Positions 8,208 to 16,529 are shown, counted from the first letter of the stretch. The stretch is 45,645 nt of DNA from Streptomyces panaciradicis (GCF_023516615.1 NZ_JAMGBF010000072.1:1-45645), one strand, 5' to 3'. Notes: generated by a model not told the origin, from the sequence alone. Numbers and translations: made by a program.

Positions 8208-9635
8208 ATGCGCAAGGCGCTCAGATGGCTGCTCGCGCTCACGGTGCTGATAGGCACGCTGAGCACGGCCGGAGCCGCCACCGCGGCCCAGCCGGAGGCC
8301 ACCGGCACCGACATCAAGGATCGGCTGCTCTCCGTACCGGGGATGAGCCTGATCGAGGAGAAGCCGTATCCCGGCTACCGCTTCTTCGTCCTGAACTACA
8401 CCCAGCCGGTCGACCACCGGCACCCGTCCAAGGGCACCTTCCAGCAGCGGATCACCGTGCTGCACAAGGACGTCAGCCGCCCGACGGTCTTCTACACCAG
8501 CGGCTACAACGTCTCCACGAACGCGAGCCGCCGCGAGCCGACCCAGATCGTGGACGGCAACCAGGTCTCCATGGAGTACCGCTTCTTCACCCCGTCCCGG
8601 CCCGCGCCGGCCGACTGGTCCAAGCTGGACATCTGGCAGGCGGCGAGCGACCAGCACCGCATCTACCAGGCGCTGAAGCCGATCTACTCCGCGAACTGGA
8701 TCGCCACCGGCGGCTCGAAGGGCGGCATGACCGCCACCTACTACGAGCGCTTCTACCCCGGCGACATGAACGGCACCGTCGCCTACGTCGCCCCGAACGA
8801 CGTCGTCAACGACGAGGACTCCGCCTACGACCGCTTCTTCACCAAGGTCGGCACCGAGCAGTGCCGCGACCGGCTGAACGCGGTGCAGCGCGAGGCGCTG
8901 GTGCGCCGGGAGCCGCTGGAGAAGAAGTACGCGGCGTACGCGGCCGACAACGGCTACACCTTCACCACCGTCGGCAGCCTCGACAAGGCGTACGAGGCGG
9001 TCGTCCTCGACTACGTCTGGGGCTTCTGGCAGTACAACCTGCTCGCCAACTGCGCTGACGACAGCCTGATCCCGCCGGACGCGAAGCGCGCGACCGACGA
9101 CCAGATCTGGGACTCCATCGACACGATCTCCGGCTTCTCCGCCTACGCCGACCAGGGCCTGGAGCCGTACACGCCGTACTACTACCAGGCGGCCACCCAA
9201 CTCGGCGCGCCCACCATCCACTTCCCGTACATCGAGAAGCGGTACATCCGCTACGGCTACCAGCCGCCCCGGAACTTCGTCCCGCGCGAGATCCCGACCC
9301 GGTTCCAGCCGCGGGCCATGCGGGACGTCGACACCTGGGTGCGCCGGCACGCCCGGCACACGCTGTACGTCTACGGCCAGAACGACCCGTGGGGCTCGGA
9401 GCGGTTCCGCGTCGACAAGGGCGCCAAGGACTCGTACGTCTTCACCGCGCCCGGCATGAACCACGGCGCGAACGTGGCCGGTCTGGTCGCCGACCAGAAG
9501 GCCTTCGCCACCGCCCGGATCCTCCAGTGGGCCGGTGTCCCGGCCGCGTCCACGGCACAGGCGAAGCCGCTGGCCCGGTTCGACGCCCGCCTGGACGTGC
9601 GGGACGTCGAGCGCGAGCCGGCGCTGCGACCGTAA
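8208..9635 (+). CDS. secreted tripeptidyl aminopeptidase, peptidase family S37
   Basis: 475 residues from ATG 8208, with GGGGAGGG just upstream. An N-terminal signal peptide runs to about residue 27 (ATAAQ). The alpha/beta-hydrolase triad is readable: nucleophile Ser170 in GGSKGGM, Asp393 in GQNDPWG, His419 in GMNHG. The length and the sequence around these sites match the Streptomyces secreted proline-specific aminopeptidases of family S37 (PS-10 type), which remove N-terminal peptides from secreted propeptides and oligopeptides. A hairpin terminator at 9644-9678 closes the unit. Confidence 0.9.
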   Translation: MRKALRWLLALTVLIGTLSTAGAATAAQPEATGTDIKDRLLSVPGMSLIEEKPYPGYRFFVLNYTQPVDHRHPSKGTFQQRITVLHKDVSRPTVFYTSGYNVSTNASRREPTQIVDGNQVSMEYRFFTPSRPAPADWSKLDIWQAASDQHRIYQALKPIYSANWIATGGSKGGMTATYYERFYPGDMNGTVAYVAPNDVVNDEDSAYDRFFTKVGTEQCRDRLNAVQREALVRREPLEKKYAAYAADNGYTFTTVGSLDKAYEAVVLDYVWGFWQYNLLANCADDSLIPPDAKRATDDQIWDSIDTISGFSAYADQGLEPYTPYYYQAATQLGAPTIHFPYIEKRYIRYGYQPPRNFVPREIPTRFQPRAMRDVDTWVRRHARHTLYVYGQNDPWGSERFRVDKGAKDSYVFTAPGMNHGANVAGLVADQKAFATARILQWAGVPAASTAQAKPLARFDARLDVRDVEREPALRP

Positions 9636-9643
9636 CTCCCGTG

Positions 9644-9678
9644 CTGCGCCCGGCGGTCGTCACAGCCGCCGGGCGCAG
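9644..9678. terminator. bidirectional hairpin between convergent genes
   Basis: CTGCGCCCGGCGG (9644-9656) and CCGCCGGGCGCAG (9666-9678) form a perfect 13-bp stem with a 9-base loop. The right arm lies inside the last codons of the leftward lipoprotein gene, so it can serve both convergent genes. There is no T-run, as is usual in Streptomyces. Confidence 0.7.
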
Positions 9679-10304
9679 CCCACCGGGTCCGTCCCCCTCA
9701 GCCGTACGTACAGGGCCGTGTCCCGGGGGCACGCGCCCCGCGTGGCCGCCGCCTTCACCACCTCGTACTGCGGCTTCCTCTTCCCGCTGCCGTCGCACGC
9801 CGTCTCGCGGACCTGGCCGTCGCCGGAGCCGTAGACGCAGTCGCCGACGATGGTGCGCGGGCCGCCCCCGCCGCCCGGGTCGCCGGGATGCGGCGGCTCC
9901 AGGTTGCGCATGCAGGCGTAGCCCTGCGGCACCGTGCCGTCGCCGTCCTCGTCGGAGGACGGGCTCTGCTCGCTGATGTGCAGCACGAAGTCGGTGGTCG
10001 CCGGGCACAGCGGCCCCTGGGCGACCGTGCCGTCGAAGCGGGCGACGACCCGGGCCGCCGCCCGTTCACTGGTGCACGGCACCTCGGTGAAGCTGCTCGT
10101 GCCGAAGGAACTGCACTCGTCGACCGCGAGGAACACCGCGCCGTACCCCGACGGGCGCGCCGAGGCGGCCGTCCCGCCGCCCGTCGGCGGCCCGCTCGGT
10201 GCTCCGTCCCCGGCCGCACCGGACCCGGACAGCAGCCCGCACCCGCTCGCCATCCCGGCGACCAGGAGCACGCCGAGCACCCCCGCCGACCATCTCGCAC
10301 GCAT
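9660..10304 (-). CDS. putative lipoprotein of unknown function
   Basis: 214 residues from ATG 10304 (GGGGGGA upstream on the minus strand). The N-terminus MRARWSAGVLGVLLVAGMAS ends in a lipobox-like ASGC with the lipidated Cys near residue 21. A Gly/Ser/Pro-rich linker follows, then a domain with several Cys (ECSS, VPCT, PLCP, YACM, GDCV, TACD, GACP, GCA) that could form multiple disulfides. It ends in ADPVGCARRL-like sequence encoded inside the shared terminator. No domain recognised. The frame upstream of 10304 adds residues before the signal and is unlikely to be translated. Confidence 0.72.
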   Translation of the reverse strand: MRARWSAGVLGVLLVAGMASGCGLLSGSGAAGDGAPSGPPTGGGTAASARPSGYGAVFLAVDECSSFGTSSFTEVPCTSERAAARVVARFDGTVAQGPLCPATTDFVLHISEQSPSSDEDGDGTVPQGYACMRNLEPPHPGDPGGGGGPRTIVGDCVYGSGDGQVRETACDGSGKRKPQYEVVKAAATRGACPRDTALYVRLRGTDPVGCARRL

Positions 10305-10433
10305 CGCATTCCCCCCACATACCCCCGGCCCCAGCGTGACCCGCGACAGCGGGCGCACGCCAGACGCGCGGGATGGTTTGAGCCCTTTGGGGGGCGTACG
10401 CCGGTTGTGCGACGTACGGGGGCTACGCCCCGT

Positions 10434-12218
10434 CTAGTACGTCAGCCCGTAGCCGATGGGGTACAGCACCTGCGCCGGGTCGTCGGCCCGCTGCACCGGC
10501 ACCGGCAGCCGTCCGCGCGGCGCGACCTTCCCGGCGATCACCCGGGCCGCCGCCCGCAGTTCGACGTCCGTCCACGAGTACGCGGCCAGGACGGCCGGTA
10601 CGGAGGGCAGCTGGGCCACGTCGTAGGGGTTGCGGATCGCGACGGCGACCACCGGCCTCCCGGTCGCCACCAGCTGCTCGGCCAGGGTCTTCTGGGAACC
10701 GGTCGCGGTCAGGTTGTAGGTCCCGACGACCACCGCGTCCGCGTCCCCCGCCGCCGCGACCGCCTGGGCGATCGTGGCCGCGGACGGGGCGGTGCCCGTC
10801 GACAACGCCGTCGCCGCGAAGCCCAGTTCGGTGAGGGCCGCCGCGAGGACGCCCGTCGGGGGGCCGGTGGTGCCGGAGGGGGAGGCCGGGTCGGCGCCGA
10901 CGACGAGGACCCTCGTCCGGGTGCGCGGGGACAGCGGCAGCAGGCCGCCCTCGTTGACCAGCAGGGTCGTCGTCCGCTCGGCGATGCGGTCGGCCGCCTC
11001 CAGGTGGCTCTTCGTGCCCACCCTGCGGTCCACGTCCGCCTCTCGCGCGTACGGGTCGTCGAACAGCCGCAGCCGCGCCTTCAGCCGCAGGATGCGCAGG
11101 ATCGACTCGTCCAGCCGTGCCTCCGTCAGCTCCCCGTCCCGTACGGCCTTCAGGACCGCGTTCCAGGCGACGGCGAGGTCCGGCGGGTTGAGGAGCTGGT
11201 CGACGCCGGCCTTGAGGGCGAGCACCGGGACGCGGTCGTCGCCGTACTTGGTGCGGACGCCCTCCATGCCCAGGGAGTCGGTCACCACGACCCCGTCGTA
11301 GCCGAGTTCGCCGCGCAGGATGCCGGTGAGGATCGGGTGGGACAGGGTCGCCGGGTCACCGGAGTCGTCGAGGGCCGGGAACTGGATGTGCGCGGTCATG
11401 ACGCAGTCGATGCCCGCCCTGATCGCCGCCCGGAACGGCACCGCGTCCAGCTTCTCCCAGACCTCCCGGGTGTGGGTGATGACCGGGAAGCCGTAGTGGC
11501 TGTCGACGGCCGTGTCGCCGTGCCCCGGGAAGTGCTTGGCGGTCGCGGCGACCCGCGAGCGCTGGTAGCCCTGGACCTCGGCGGCGACCAGCGCGGCCAC
11601 CGCGTCCGGGTCGGCGCCGAAGGACCGTACGCCGATGACCGGGTTGGCCGGGTTGACGTTCACGTCGGCGTCGGGGGAGTAGTCCTGGTTGATGCCGATG
11701 GCCCGCAACTCGCCGCCGGAGATGCGGCCGAGGGTGCGGGCGTCCCCGCGGGAGCCGCCGGCGCCGATGGCCATGGCGCCGGGGAACAGGGTGGCCGGCC
11801 GGCCGACGCGGCAGACGATGCCGTGCTCCTGGTCGGTGGCGATCAGGACGGGCAGACCGCGGGGCGCGCCGAGGGAGGCGCGCTGGATGCCGTTGGACAG
11901 GGCGGCGATCTGGCGCGGGTTCTCGGTGTTGTGCGCCCAGGTGAAGTAGATGATGCCGCCGACGCGGTACTTGGCGATCAGCTCGGCGGCGGTGCGGACG
12001 CCGATCTCCTTGAGGTTGGCGTCGATGTCGGCCTGGGCGGGGTCGGTGGCCGAATTGCCGTAGACCCGCATGACGAAGAGCTGGCCGACCTTCTCCTCGA
12101 GGGTCATACGGGAGACGAGGGCGCGCAGCCTCTCGTCGTCGGCCCGGGCGGTGCCGCCGACGGCGAGGGCGGCGGTGACACCCATCGTCGCGGCGAGAAC
12201 GGTACGTCTGGAGGGCAC
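10434..12218 (-). CDS. Tat-exported GH3 beta-N-acetylhexosaminidase (NagZ-like)
   Basis: 594 residues from GTG 12218, preceded by GGAAGGAGC on its strand. The leader PSRRTVLAA plus a hydrophobic stretch and TARA fits a twin-arginine signal, so it acts outside the cell. GH3 features: TDQEHG near 129-133, the His-containing KHFPGHGDT at 228-236, whose His/Asp pair serves as acid/base in the NagZ subgroup, and nucleophile Asp314 in VVTDSLGM. A C-terminal alpha/beta sandwich follows (about 400-594). Expected substrates are terminal N-acetylglucosamine residues of chitin or muropeptide fragments. Two GAAA/TTTC-like sites upstream suggest repression by a sugar-responsive regulator. Confidence 0.9.
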   Translation of the reverse strand: MPSRRTVLAATMGVTAALAVGGTARADDERLRALVSRMTLEEKVGQLFVMRVYGNSATDPAQADIDANLKEIGVRTAAELIAKYRVGGIIYFTWAHNTENPRQIAALSNGIQRASLGAPRGLPVLIATDQEHGIVCRVGRPATLFPGAMAIGAGGSRGDARTLGRISGGELRAIGINQDYSPDADVNVNPANPVIGVRSFGADPDAVAALVAAEVQGYQRSRVAATAKHFPGHGDTAVDSHYGFPVITHTREVWEKLDAVPFRAAIRAGIDCVMTAHIQFPALDDSGDPATLSHPILTGILRGELGYDGVVVTDSLGMEGVRTKYGDDRVPVLALKAGVDQLLNPPDLAVAWNAVLKAVRDGELTEARLDESILRILRLKARLRLFDDPYAREADVDRRVGTKSHLEAADRIAERTTTLLVNEGGLLPLSPRTRTRVLVVGADPASPSGTTGPPTGVLAAALTELGFAATALSTGTAPSAATIAQAVAAAGDADAVVVGTYNLTATGSQKTLAEQLVATGRPVVAVAIRNPYDVAQLPSVPAVLAAYSWTDVELRAAARVIAGKVAPRGRLPVPVQRADDPAQVLYPIGYGLTY

Positions 12219-12248
12219 GTGCGCTCCTTCCGGAGAAGATCCGCTGAA

Positions 12249-12287
12249 GGAAACTTCCGTGGAGATGAGATATCCAGAAAGTTTCTG
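12249..12287. promoter_or_regulatory. pair of GAAA-TTTC palindromes upstream of the GH3 gene
   Basis: CAGAAAGTTTCTG (12275-12287) is a perfect 13-base palindrome. GGAAACTTCC (12249-12258) is a close relative, with the two centres about 27 bases apart. They lie 30-70 bases upstream of the GH3 start. Their form resembles the GAAA-S-TTTC operators I recall for the ROK-family repressor CsnR of Streptomyces chitosanase genes. The regulator assignment is inference. Confidence 0.5.
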
Positions 12288-12308
12288 CCAGTCAAGACAC
12301 TGCGCACG

Positions 12309-12498
12309 CTCGGGCCTGTCGTTTGGATCAGGTCGGCTGCAGGGGACGGTGCGTCCTGGCCGGCCCGAGCGGGGTCTGGTGCGTGCAGCTGCAAGGCGGA
12401 GGAGGGAGTCGACGCGGAGCGTCGGCGAGTGACGACAACGCGGCAGATGTGCGTGCCAGGGCCCGCGACGCCGAGCTGATCCAAACGACAGGCCCGAG
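12309..12498. mobile_element. MITE-like palindromic element, copy 1
   Basis: A 190-base non-coding unit with perfect 23-bp terminal inverted repeats at 12309-12331 and 12476-12498; each arm begins CTCGGGCCTGTCG. Inside are GTCTGGTGCGTGC (12374-12386), GCAAGGCG (12391-12398), a hairpin CGACGC-GGA-GCGTCG (12410-12424) and GCGTGCCAGG (12451-12460). The same four blocks recur, reverse-complemented and at the same distances (within one base), in the element at 41288-41465. No credible gene is inside, so it would depend on a transposase elsewhere. It lies in the 502-base gene-free gap between the GH3 promoter region and the LysR gene. The rest of that gap holds the GH3 operators (12249-12287), a terminator (12510-12551) and nothing else I can identify. 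Confidence 0.8.
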
Positions 12499-12509
12499 AT
12501 CAGAAAGGG

Positions 12510-12551
12510 GCCGCCATCGGCGCTGTTGGAGGGGGGCGCGCCGATGGCGGC
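12510..12551 (-). terminator. hairpin terminator downstream of the LysR gene
   Basis: GCCGCCATCGGCG (12510-12522) and CGCCGATGGCGGC (12539-12551) form a 13-bp perfect stem with a 16-base loop. On the minus strand it is followed by CCCTTTC. It lies 170 bases past the LysR stop. Bases 12552-12720 hold no gene or structure that I can support. Confidence 0.6.
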
Positions 12552-12720
12552 TTCGCTGCCGGCCGCAGCACGGCGGAGAGGGTAGGTCAGCGATCGCAGC
12601 CAGCAGCGAGGGCCGACACCGCACGGCGGAGACTCATCCGGCAGCCTGCGGGTTGGACGAACCGTGTTCGGGGTGGGTTCCCGCCTTCCGCCCGAATTCC
12701 GGAAGTTGGTGACGGAGGGC

Positions 12721-13638
12721 TCAGCGGGACGGAAGTGCCGCCACTTCCGGCCACTTCTCCTGCAGCGTGCGTACGGTCTCTGCGATCGCCGGACGACGGG
12801 CGGCTCCCTTGCGCCACAGGGCGTACAGGTGCCTCACCGGGGTCGGATCCAAATGCACCTCGACGACCCCGGGCGGCAGCGGGCCGCGGCCCAGACGCGG
12901 CACCAGGCAGATGCCGAGGCCGCCGGCGACCAGGGCGACGAGCGTGGGGTTCTCGTCCGCCTGGTGCACGATCTCCGGCTCGTGCCCGGCCGCGCGCATC
13001 GTGCGCAGCAGCCAGTCGTGGCAGACCCGGCCCGGCGGCTGGCACACCCACCGCTGCCCGCCCAGGTCCTCGCGCCGCACCGACTCGCGCCCGGCGAACG
13101 GATGCCCCTCGGGCACCAGCAGCGTGCTGCGGTCGTCGCCGATCGCCGCGTGCTCCACACCGGGCGGCACGGGCATCGGCGCGATGTCCCAGTCGTGCGC
13201 CACGGCCAGGTCGACGGCGCCCTTGGCGACCAGGTCCACCGACAGATGCGGGTCGATCTCGGACAGCCGGGCGTCCAGCGCCGGATGCCGGACGGCGAGG
13301 TCGGCCAGCACGGCCGGCATCAGCCCGCGCGCCGCCGACGCGAACGCGGCGATCGTCAGCCGCCCCGCCGGCATCCCGCGCCGCTCCTCCAGCTCGGTCT
13401 CGGCCCGCTCGACGATGGCCAGCAACTCCTGCGCCGTGTCGACCAGTCGGTGCGCCTCGGCCGTCAGCCGCACCCCGCGCCCCTCCCGTTCGAGCAGCAC
13501 GGTCCGGGTCTCCCGCTCCAGCTTGGCGATCTGCTGGGACACCGCCGAGGGCGTGTACCCGAGGGCGGCCGCCGCCGCGCCCACGGTGCCGTGGACGGAG
13601 ACGGCGTGCAGCGCGCGCAGCCGCTGGAGATCGAGCAC
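12721..13638 (-). CDS. LysR-family transcriptional regulator
   Basis: 305 residues from GTG 13638. The N-terminal winged helix-turn-helix occupies residues 1-60 (LQRLRALHAVSVHGTVGAAA, then the recognition helix TPSAVSQQIAKLE). The effector domain spans about 90-300, with the family's usual ending. It is divergent from the EamA/EPSP-synthase run across 89 bases that hold a long inverted repeat, the usual layout of a LysR regulator controlling the neighbouring operon. The effector cannot be read; a shikimate-pathway or exported aromatic ligand is a guess from context. Confidence 0.9.
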   Translation of the reverse strand: MLDLQRLRALHAVSVHGTVGAAAAALGYTPSAVSQQIAKLERETRTVLLEREGRGVRLTAEAHRLVDTAQELLAIVERAETELEERRGMPAGRLTIAAFASAARGLMPAVLADLAVRHPALDARLSEIDPHLSVDLVAKGAVDLAVAHDWDIAPMPVPPGVEHAAIGDDRSTLLVPEGHPFAGRESVRREDLGGQRWVCQPPGRVCHDWLLRTMRAAGHEPEIVHQADENPTLVALVAGGLGICLVPRLGRGPLPPGVVEVHLDPTPVRHLYALWRKGAARRPAIAETVRTLQEKWPEVAALPSR

Positions 13639-13655
13639 GGGAGCCCCCCATTCAT

Positions 13656-13693
13656 CAGCGATGCTTCATCCGACCATGCAGCAATCATCGCTG
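13656..13693. promoter_or_regulatory. LysR-type operator in the divergent promoter region
   Basis: CAGCGATG (13656-13663) and CATCGCTG (13686-13693) are perfect inverted repeats 22 bases apart. TGCTTCA occurs twice as a direct repeat (13662-13668, 13695-13701), 33 bases apart. A two-part site of this size between divergent genes fits a LysR tetramer target. Inference from position and symmetry. Confidence 0.45.
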
Positions 13694-13727
13694 GTGCTTC
13701 ACGGTCGGGGAAAGTGATGCTCGACGC

Positions 13728-14642
13728 ATGAGACCCGCGCACCTCGCCCTCGCCGTCCTCGTGGCCGCCGTCTGGGGCGTCAACTTCACCGTCATCGAGA
13801 TCGGCCTCGCCCACTTCCCGCCGCTGCTCTTCTCGGCCCTGCGCTTCTTCGCGGCGGCCCTCCCCGCGGTCTTCTTCGTGGGCCGCCCGAAGGTGGCCTT
13901 CAAGTGGGTGCTGGCGGTGGGACTGGTGCTGGGAGTGGCGAAGTTCGGCCTGCTCTTCGTCGGCATGGACGCGGGCATGCCGGCCGGCCTGTCGTCCCTG
14001 GTGCTGCAGATCCAGGCGGTGTTCACGGCGGCCGTGGCCTTCGTCGCGCTCGGCGAACGTCCCTCCCGCCTCCGGGTGGTGGGCATGGCGGTCGCCCTGG
14101 CGGGCATCGGCGTCGCCGCGGTGGACGAGGGCGCCTCGGGACCCCTCGGCGCGTTCGCCCTCGTCATCGGGGCGGCGGCCTGCTGGGGCGTCTCGAACGT
14201 CCTCACCCGCAAGGCGGCCCCGCCCGACGCGCTGAACTTCATGGTCTGGGTCAGCACGGTCCCGGTCCTCCCGCTCCTCGCCCTGTCCCTCCTCCTGGAG
14301 GGCCCCGGCCGGGACTACGACGCCCTGCGCGCCCTCGACTGGCAGGGCGCCGGCACGGTCGTCTACGTCGCCTGGGTCACCACGGTCTTCGGCTTCGGGG
14401 CGTGGGGCTGGCTGCTGCGCCGGCACCCGGCGTCCACGGTCGCGCCCTTCTCCCTCCTGGTGCCGGTCTTCGGGATGTCGTCGGCGGCGCTGTTCCTCGG
14501 CGAGTCGGTGAGCGGCCTGCGCTGGTGCGCGGCGGCACTGCTGGTCGGCGGGGTGGGGCTCGCGTCGGTGCCGCGGCGGCGACGCGAGGCGGTCCATCCC
14601 GTGGACGGGGCGGCGCCCGAGCCGGTGCTGGGCCGATCATGA
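13728..14642 (+). CDS. EamA/DMT-family transporter
   Basis: 304 residues from ATG 13728. Ten hydrophobic segments form two EamA repeats (about 5-135 and 142-285). Hallmarks are VWGVNFTVIEIGL with PPLLFSALRFF near the start, and the second-repeat end PVFGMSSAALFLGESVSGLRW, including the conserved GE in segment nine. The family exports or imports amino acids and other small metabolites with protons. The stop is four bases before the EPSP synthase ATG, so the two are translated together. Candidate cargo is a shikimate-related or glyphosate-like compound, which is inference. The divergent LysR gene is the likely regulator. Confidence 0.88.
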   Translation: MRPAHLALAVLVAAVWGVNFTVIEIGLAHFPPLLFSALRFFAAALPAVFFVGRPKVAFKWVLAVGLVLGVAKFGLLFVGMDAGMPAGLSSLVLQIQAVFTAAVAFVALGERPSRLRVVGMAVALAGIGVAAVDEGASGPLGAFALVIGAAACWGVSNVLTRKAAPPDALNFMVWVSTVPVLPLLALSLLLEGPGRDYDALRALDWQGAGTVVYVAWVTTVFGFGAWGWLLRRHPASTVAPFSLLVPVFGMSSAALFLGESVSGLRWCAAALLVGGVGLASVPRRRREAVHPVDGAAPEPVLGRS

Positions 14643-14645
14643 ACC

Positions 14646-15899
14646 ATGCCCGTTGCGCACCTCCCCGGCTCCAAGTCCCTCACCGCCCGCGCCCTCTTCC
14701 TGGCCGCCGCGGCCGACGGGGTCACCACCCTCGTCCGGCCGCTGCGCTCGGACGACACCGAGGGCTTCGCCGAAGGCCTGACGCGCCTCGGCTACCGGGT
14801 CGGCAGGACCCCGGACGCCTGGCAGATCGACGGCCGCCCGCAGGGCCCGGCCGCGAAGGAGGCGGACGTGTACTGCCGGGACGGAGCCACGACCGCCCGC
14901 TTCCTGCCCGCGCTGGCGGCGACCGGGCACGGCACGTACCGCTTCGACGCCTCGCCCCAGATGCGCCGCCGCCCGCTGCTGCCGCTCACCCGCGCGCTGC
15001 GTGACCTCGGCGTGGACCTGCGGCACGAGGAGGCGGAGGGCCACCATCCCCTCACGGTCCGGGCGGCCGGCGTCGCGGGCGGGGAGGTCACCCTGGACGC
15101 CGGCCAGTCCTCGCAGTACCTGACGGCGCTGCTGCTGCTCGGCCCGCTGACCCGCGAGGGCCTGCGCATCCGGGTCACGGACCTGGTCTCCGCCCCGTAC
15201 GTGGAGATCACCGTCGCGATGATGCGGGCCTTCGGGGCGGAGGTGACCCGCGAGGGCGACGTCTTCGTCGTCCCCCCGGGCGGCTACCGCGCCACGACCT
15301 GCCCGATCGAACCCGACGCCTCGACCGCGAGCTACTTCTTCGCGGCGGCCGCGGTCACCCCGGGCGGCGAGGTGACGGTCCCCGGCCTGGGCCGCGGCGC
15401 CCTCCAGGGCGACCTGGGCTTCGTCGAGGTGCTGCGGCGCATGGGTGCGGACGTCACGGTCGGCGCGGACGCCACGACCGTCCGCGGCACGGGCGAGCTG
15501 CGCGGCCTGACGGTCGCCATGCGGGACATCTCCGACACCATGCCGACGCTGGCGGCGATCGCGCCCTTCGCGACCGGCCCCGTGCGCATCGAGGACGTGG
15601 CGAACACCCGGGTCAAGGAGTGCGACCGGCTGGAGGCCTGCGCGCACAACCTGCGGCGGCTCGGTGTGGAGGTGGCCACCGGCCCGGACTGGATCGAGAT
15701 CCGTCCGGGCACCCCGCCCGCACCGGCGGAGATCACCTCCTACGGCGACCACCGCGTCGTCATGTCCTTCGCGGTCACCGGGCTGCGCGCACCGGGAATC
15801 TCGTTCGACGACCCCGACTGCGTACGCAAGACTTTCCCCGGCTTTCACAGGGCGTTCGCGGAGTTCGCGGGACGGCTGACGAGCGGGCTGGAGGACTGA
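14646..15899 (+). CDS. aroA: 3-phosphoshikimate 1-carboxyvinyltransferase (EPSP synthase), Ala at the glyphosate-contact Gly
   Basis: 417 residues from ATG 14646. It joins phosphoenolpyruvate to shikimate-3-phosphate in aromatic amino-acid synthesis. Visible sites: PGSKS with Lys10, DGATTARF at 79-86, SSQYLTALL, EPDASTASYF, DTMPTL (catalytic Asp), NTRVKECDR (Arg, Glu) and GDHRVVM. Aligned on the invariant Arg85, the usual Gly of GNAGTAMR (E. coli Gly96) is Ala81 and the following Thr is kept; the glyphosate-tolerant class II CP4 enzyme carries Ala at this place. The N-terminus is short, with only seven residues before PGSKS. Its place next to a transporter and an acetyltransferase, away from other aro genes, suggests a second, specialised aroA. 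Confidence 0.88.
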   Translation: MPVAHLPGSKSLTARALFLAAAADGVTTLVRPLRSDDTEGFAEGLTRLGYRVGRTPDAWQIDGRPQGPAAKEADVYCRDGATTARFLPALAATGHGTYRFDASPQMRRRPLLPLTRALRDLGVDLRHEEAEGHHPLTVRAAGVAGGEVTLDAGQSSQYLTALLLLGPLTREGLRIRVTDLVSAPYVEITVAMMRAFGAEVTREGDVFVVPPGGYRATTCPIEPDASTASYFFAAAAVTPGGEVTVPGLGRGALQGDLGFVEVLRRMGADVTVGADATTVRGTGELRGLTVAMRDISDTMPTLAAIAPFATGPVRIEDVANTRVKECDRLEACAHNLRRLGVEVATGPDWIEIRPGTPPAPAEITSYGDHRVVMSFAVTGLRAPGISFDDPDCVRKTFPGFHRAFAEFAGRLTSGLED

Positions 15900-16529
15900 G
15901 TGGGGCACATGCTGCGAGGCCCGGTGCTGGAGGGCGCGTCGGTGCGCCTGGAGCCGCTGGAGGTCCGGCATGCCGCCGACCTCGCAGCGGCGGCCGAGGA
16001 GAACCGGGACACCTACGGCTTCACCTGGGTGCCGAGGGCCGACGAGGTGGGCGCCTACATCGACGCGCAGCTGGCACGGGCCGCGACGGGGCGGCTCGCG
16101 CCCTACGCCCAGGTGTCGCGCGCGTCCGGGCGGGCGGTGGGAGCGACGGCGTACTGGGAGCCGCGGTGCTGGCACAGCGACGACCGGCTCGACGCGGTCG
16201 AGGTCGGCTTCACCTGGCTGGCCCGCTCGATGCAGGGCACCGGCGTGAACGCCGAGGCCAAGCTGCTGCTCTTCGGCCATGCCTTCGAGGTGTGGGGCGT
16301 GTCGCGGGTCGACCTGAAGACGGACGCCCGCAACGCCCGCTCCCGGGCGGCGATCGAGAGCGTGGGTGCCCGCTTCGAGGGCGTCCTGCGCAACTGGTCG
16401 CGGTCCTGGGCGCCGGGGGAGGAGGACCGGCTGCGCGACTCGGCGATCTTCTCCGTCACGGCCGAGGAGTGGCCGCAGTGCCGCGAACGGCTGCGCGAGC
16501 GGGTGGCGGGGTTCCTGACGCGAGCCTGA
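15900..16529 (+). CDS. RimJ/RimL-type GNAT N-acetyltransferase
   Basis: 209 residues from GTG 15900, which overlaps the aroA stop (TGAGTG); ATG 15909 is an alternative start. GGAGG at 15890-15894 serves either. It opens with LEGASVRLEPLEVRHAADLA, typical of Acetyltransf_3. The acetyl-CoA loop is a divergent MQGTGVNAEAK instead of RGxG, followed by VDLKTDARNARSRAAIESVG, the standard Asn-containing alpha4/beta7 block. The C-terminus is Arg-rich. The family acetylates ribosomal protein N-termini or small amines. Translational coupling to aroA suggests a shared pathway, but the substrate is unknown. Confidence 0.87.
   Translation: MGHMLRGPVLEGASVRLEPLEVRHAADLAAAAEENRDTYGFTWVPRADEVGAYIDAQLARAATGRLAPYAQVSRASGRAVGATAYWEPRCWHSDDRLDAVEVGFTWLARSMQGTGVNAEAKLLLFGHAFEVWGVSRVDLKTDARNARSRAAIESVGARFEGVLRNWSRSWAPGEEDRLRDSAIFSVTAEEWPQCRERLRERVAGFLTRA

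Noticed and set aside
12309..12498. Element ends read as a transcription terminator
   Set aside because: The arms are separated by about 144 bases and a homologous unit exists elsewhere, so a mobile or structured repeat fits better than a terminator.
12328..12624. Short open frames inside and next to the element at 12309-12498
   Set aside because: They cross the inverted repeats, lack starts with ribosome sites and show no family features.
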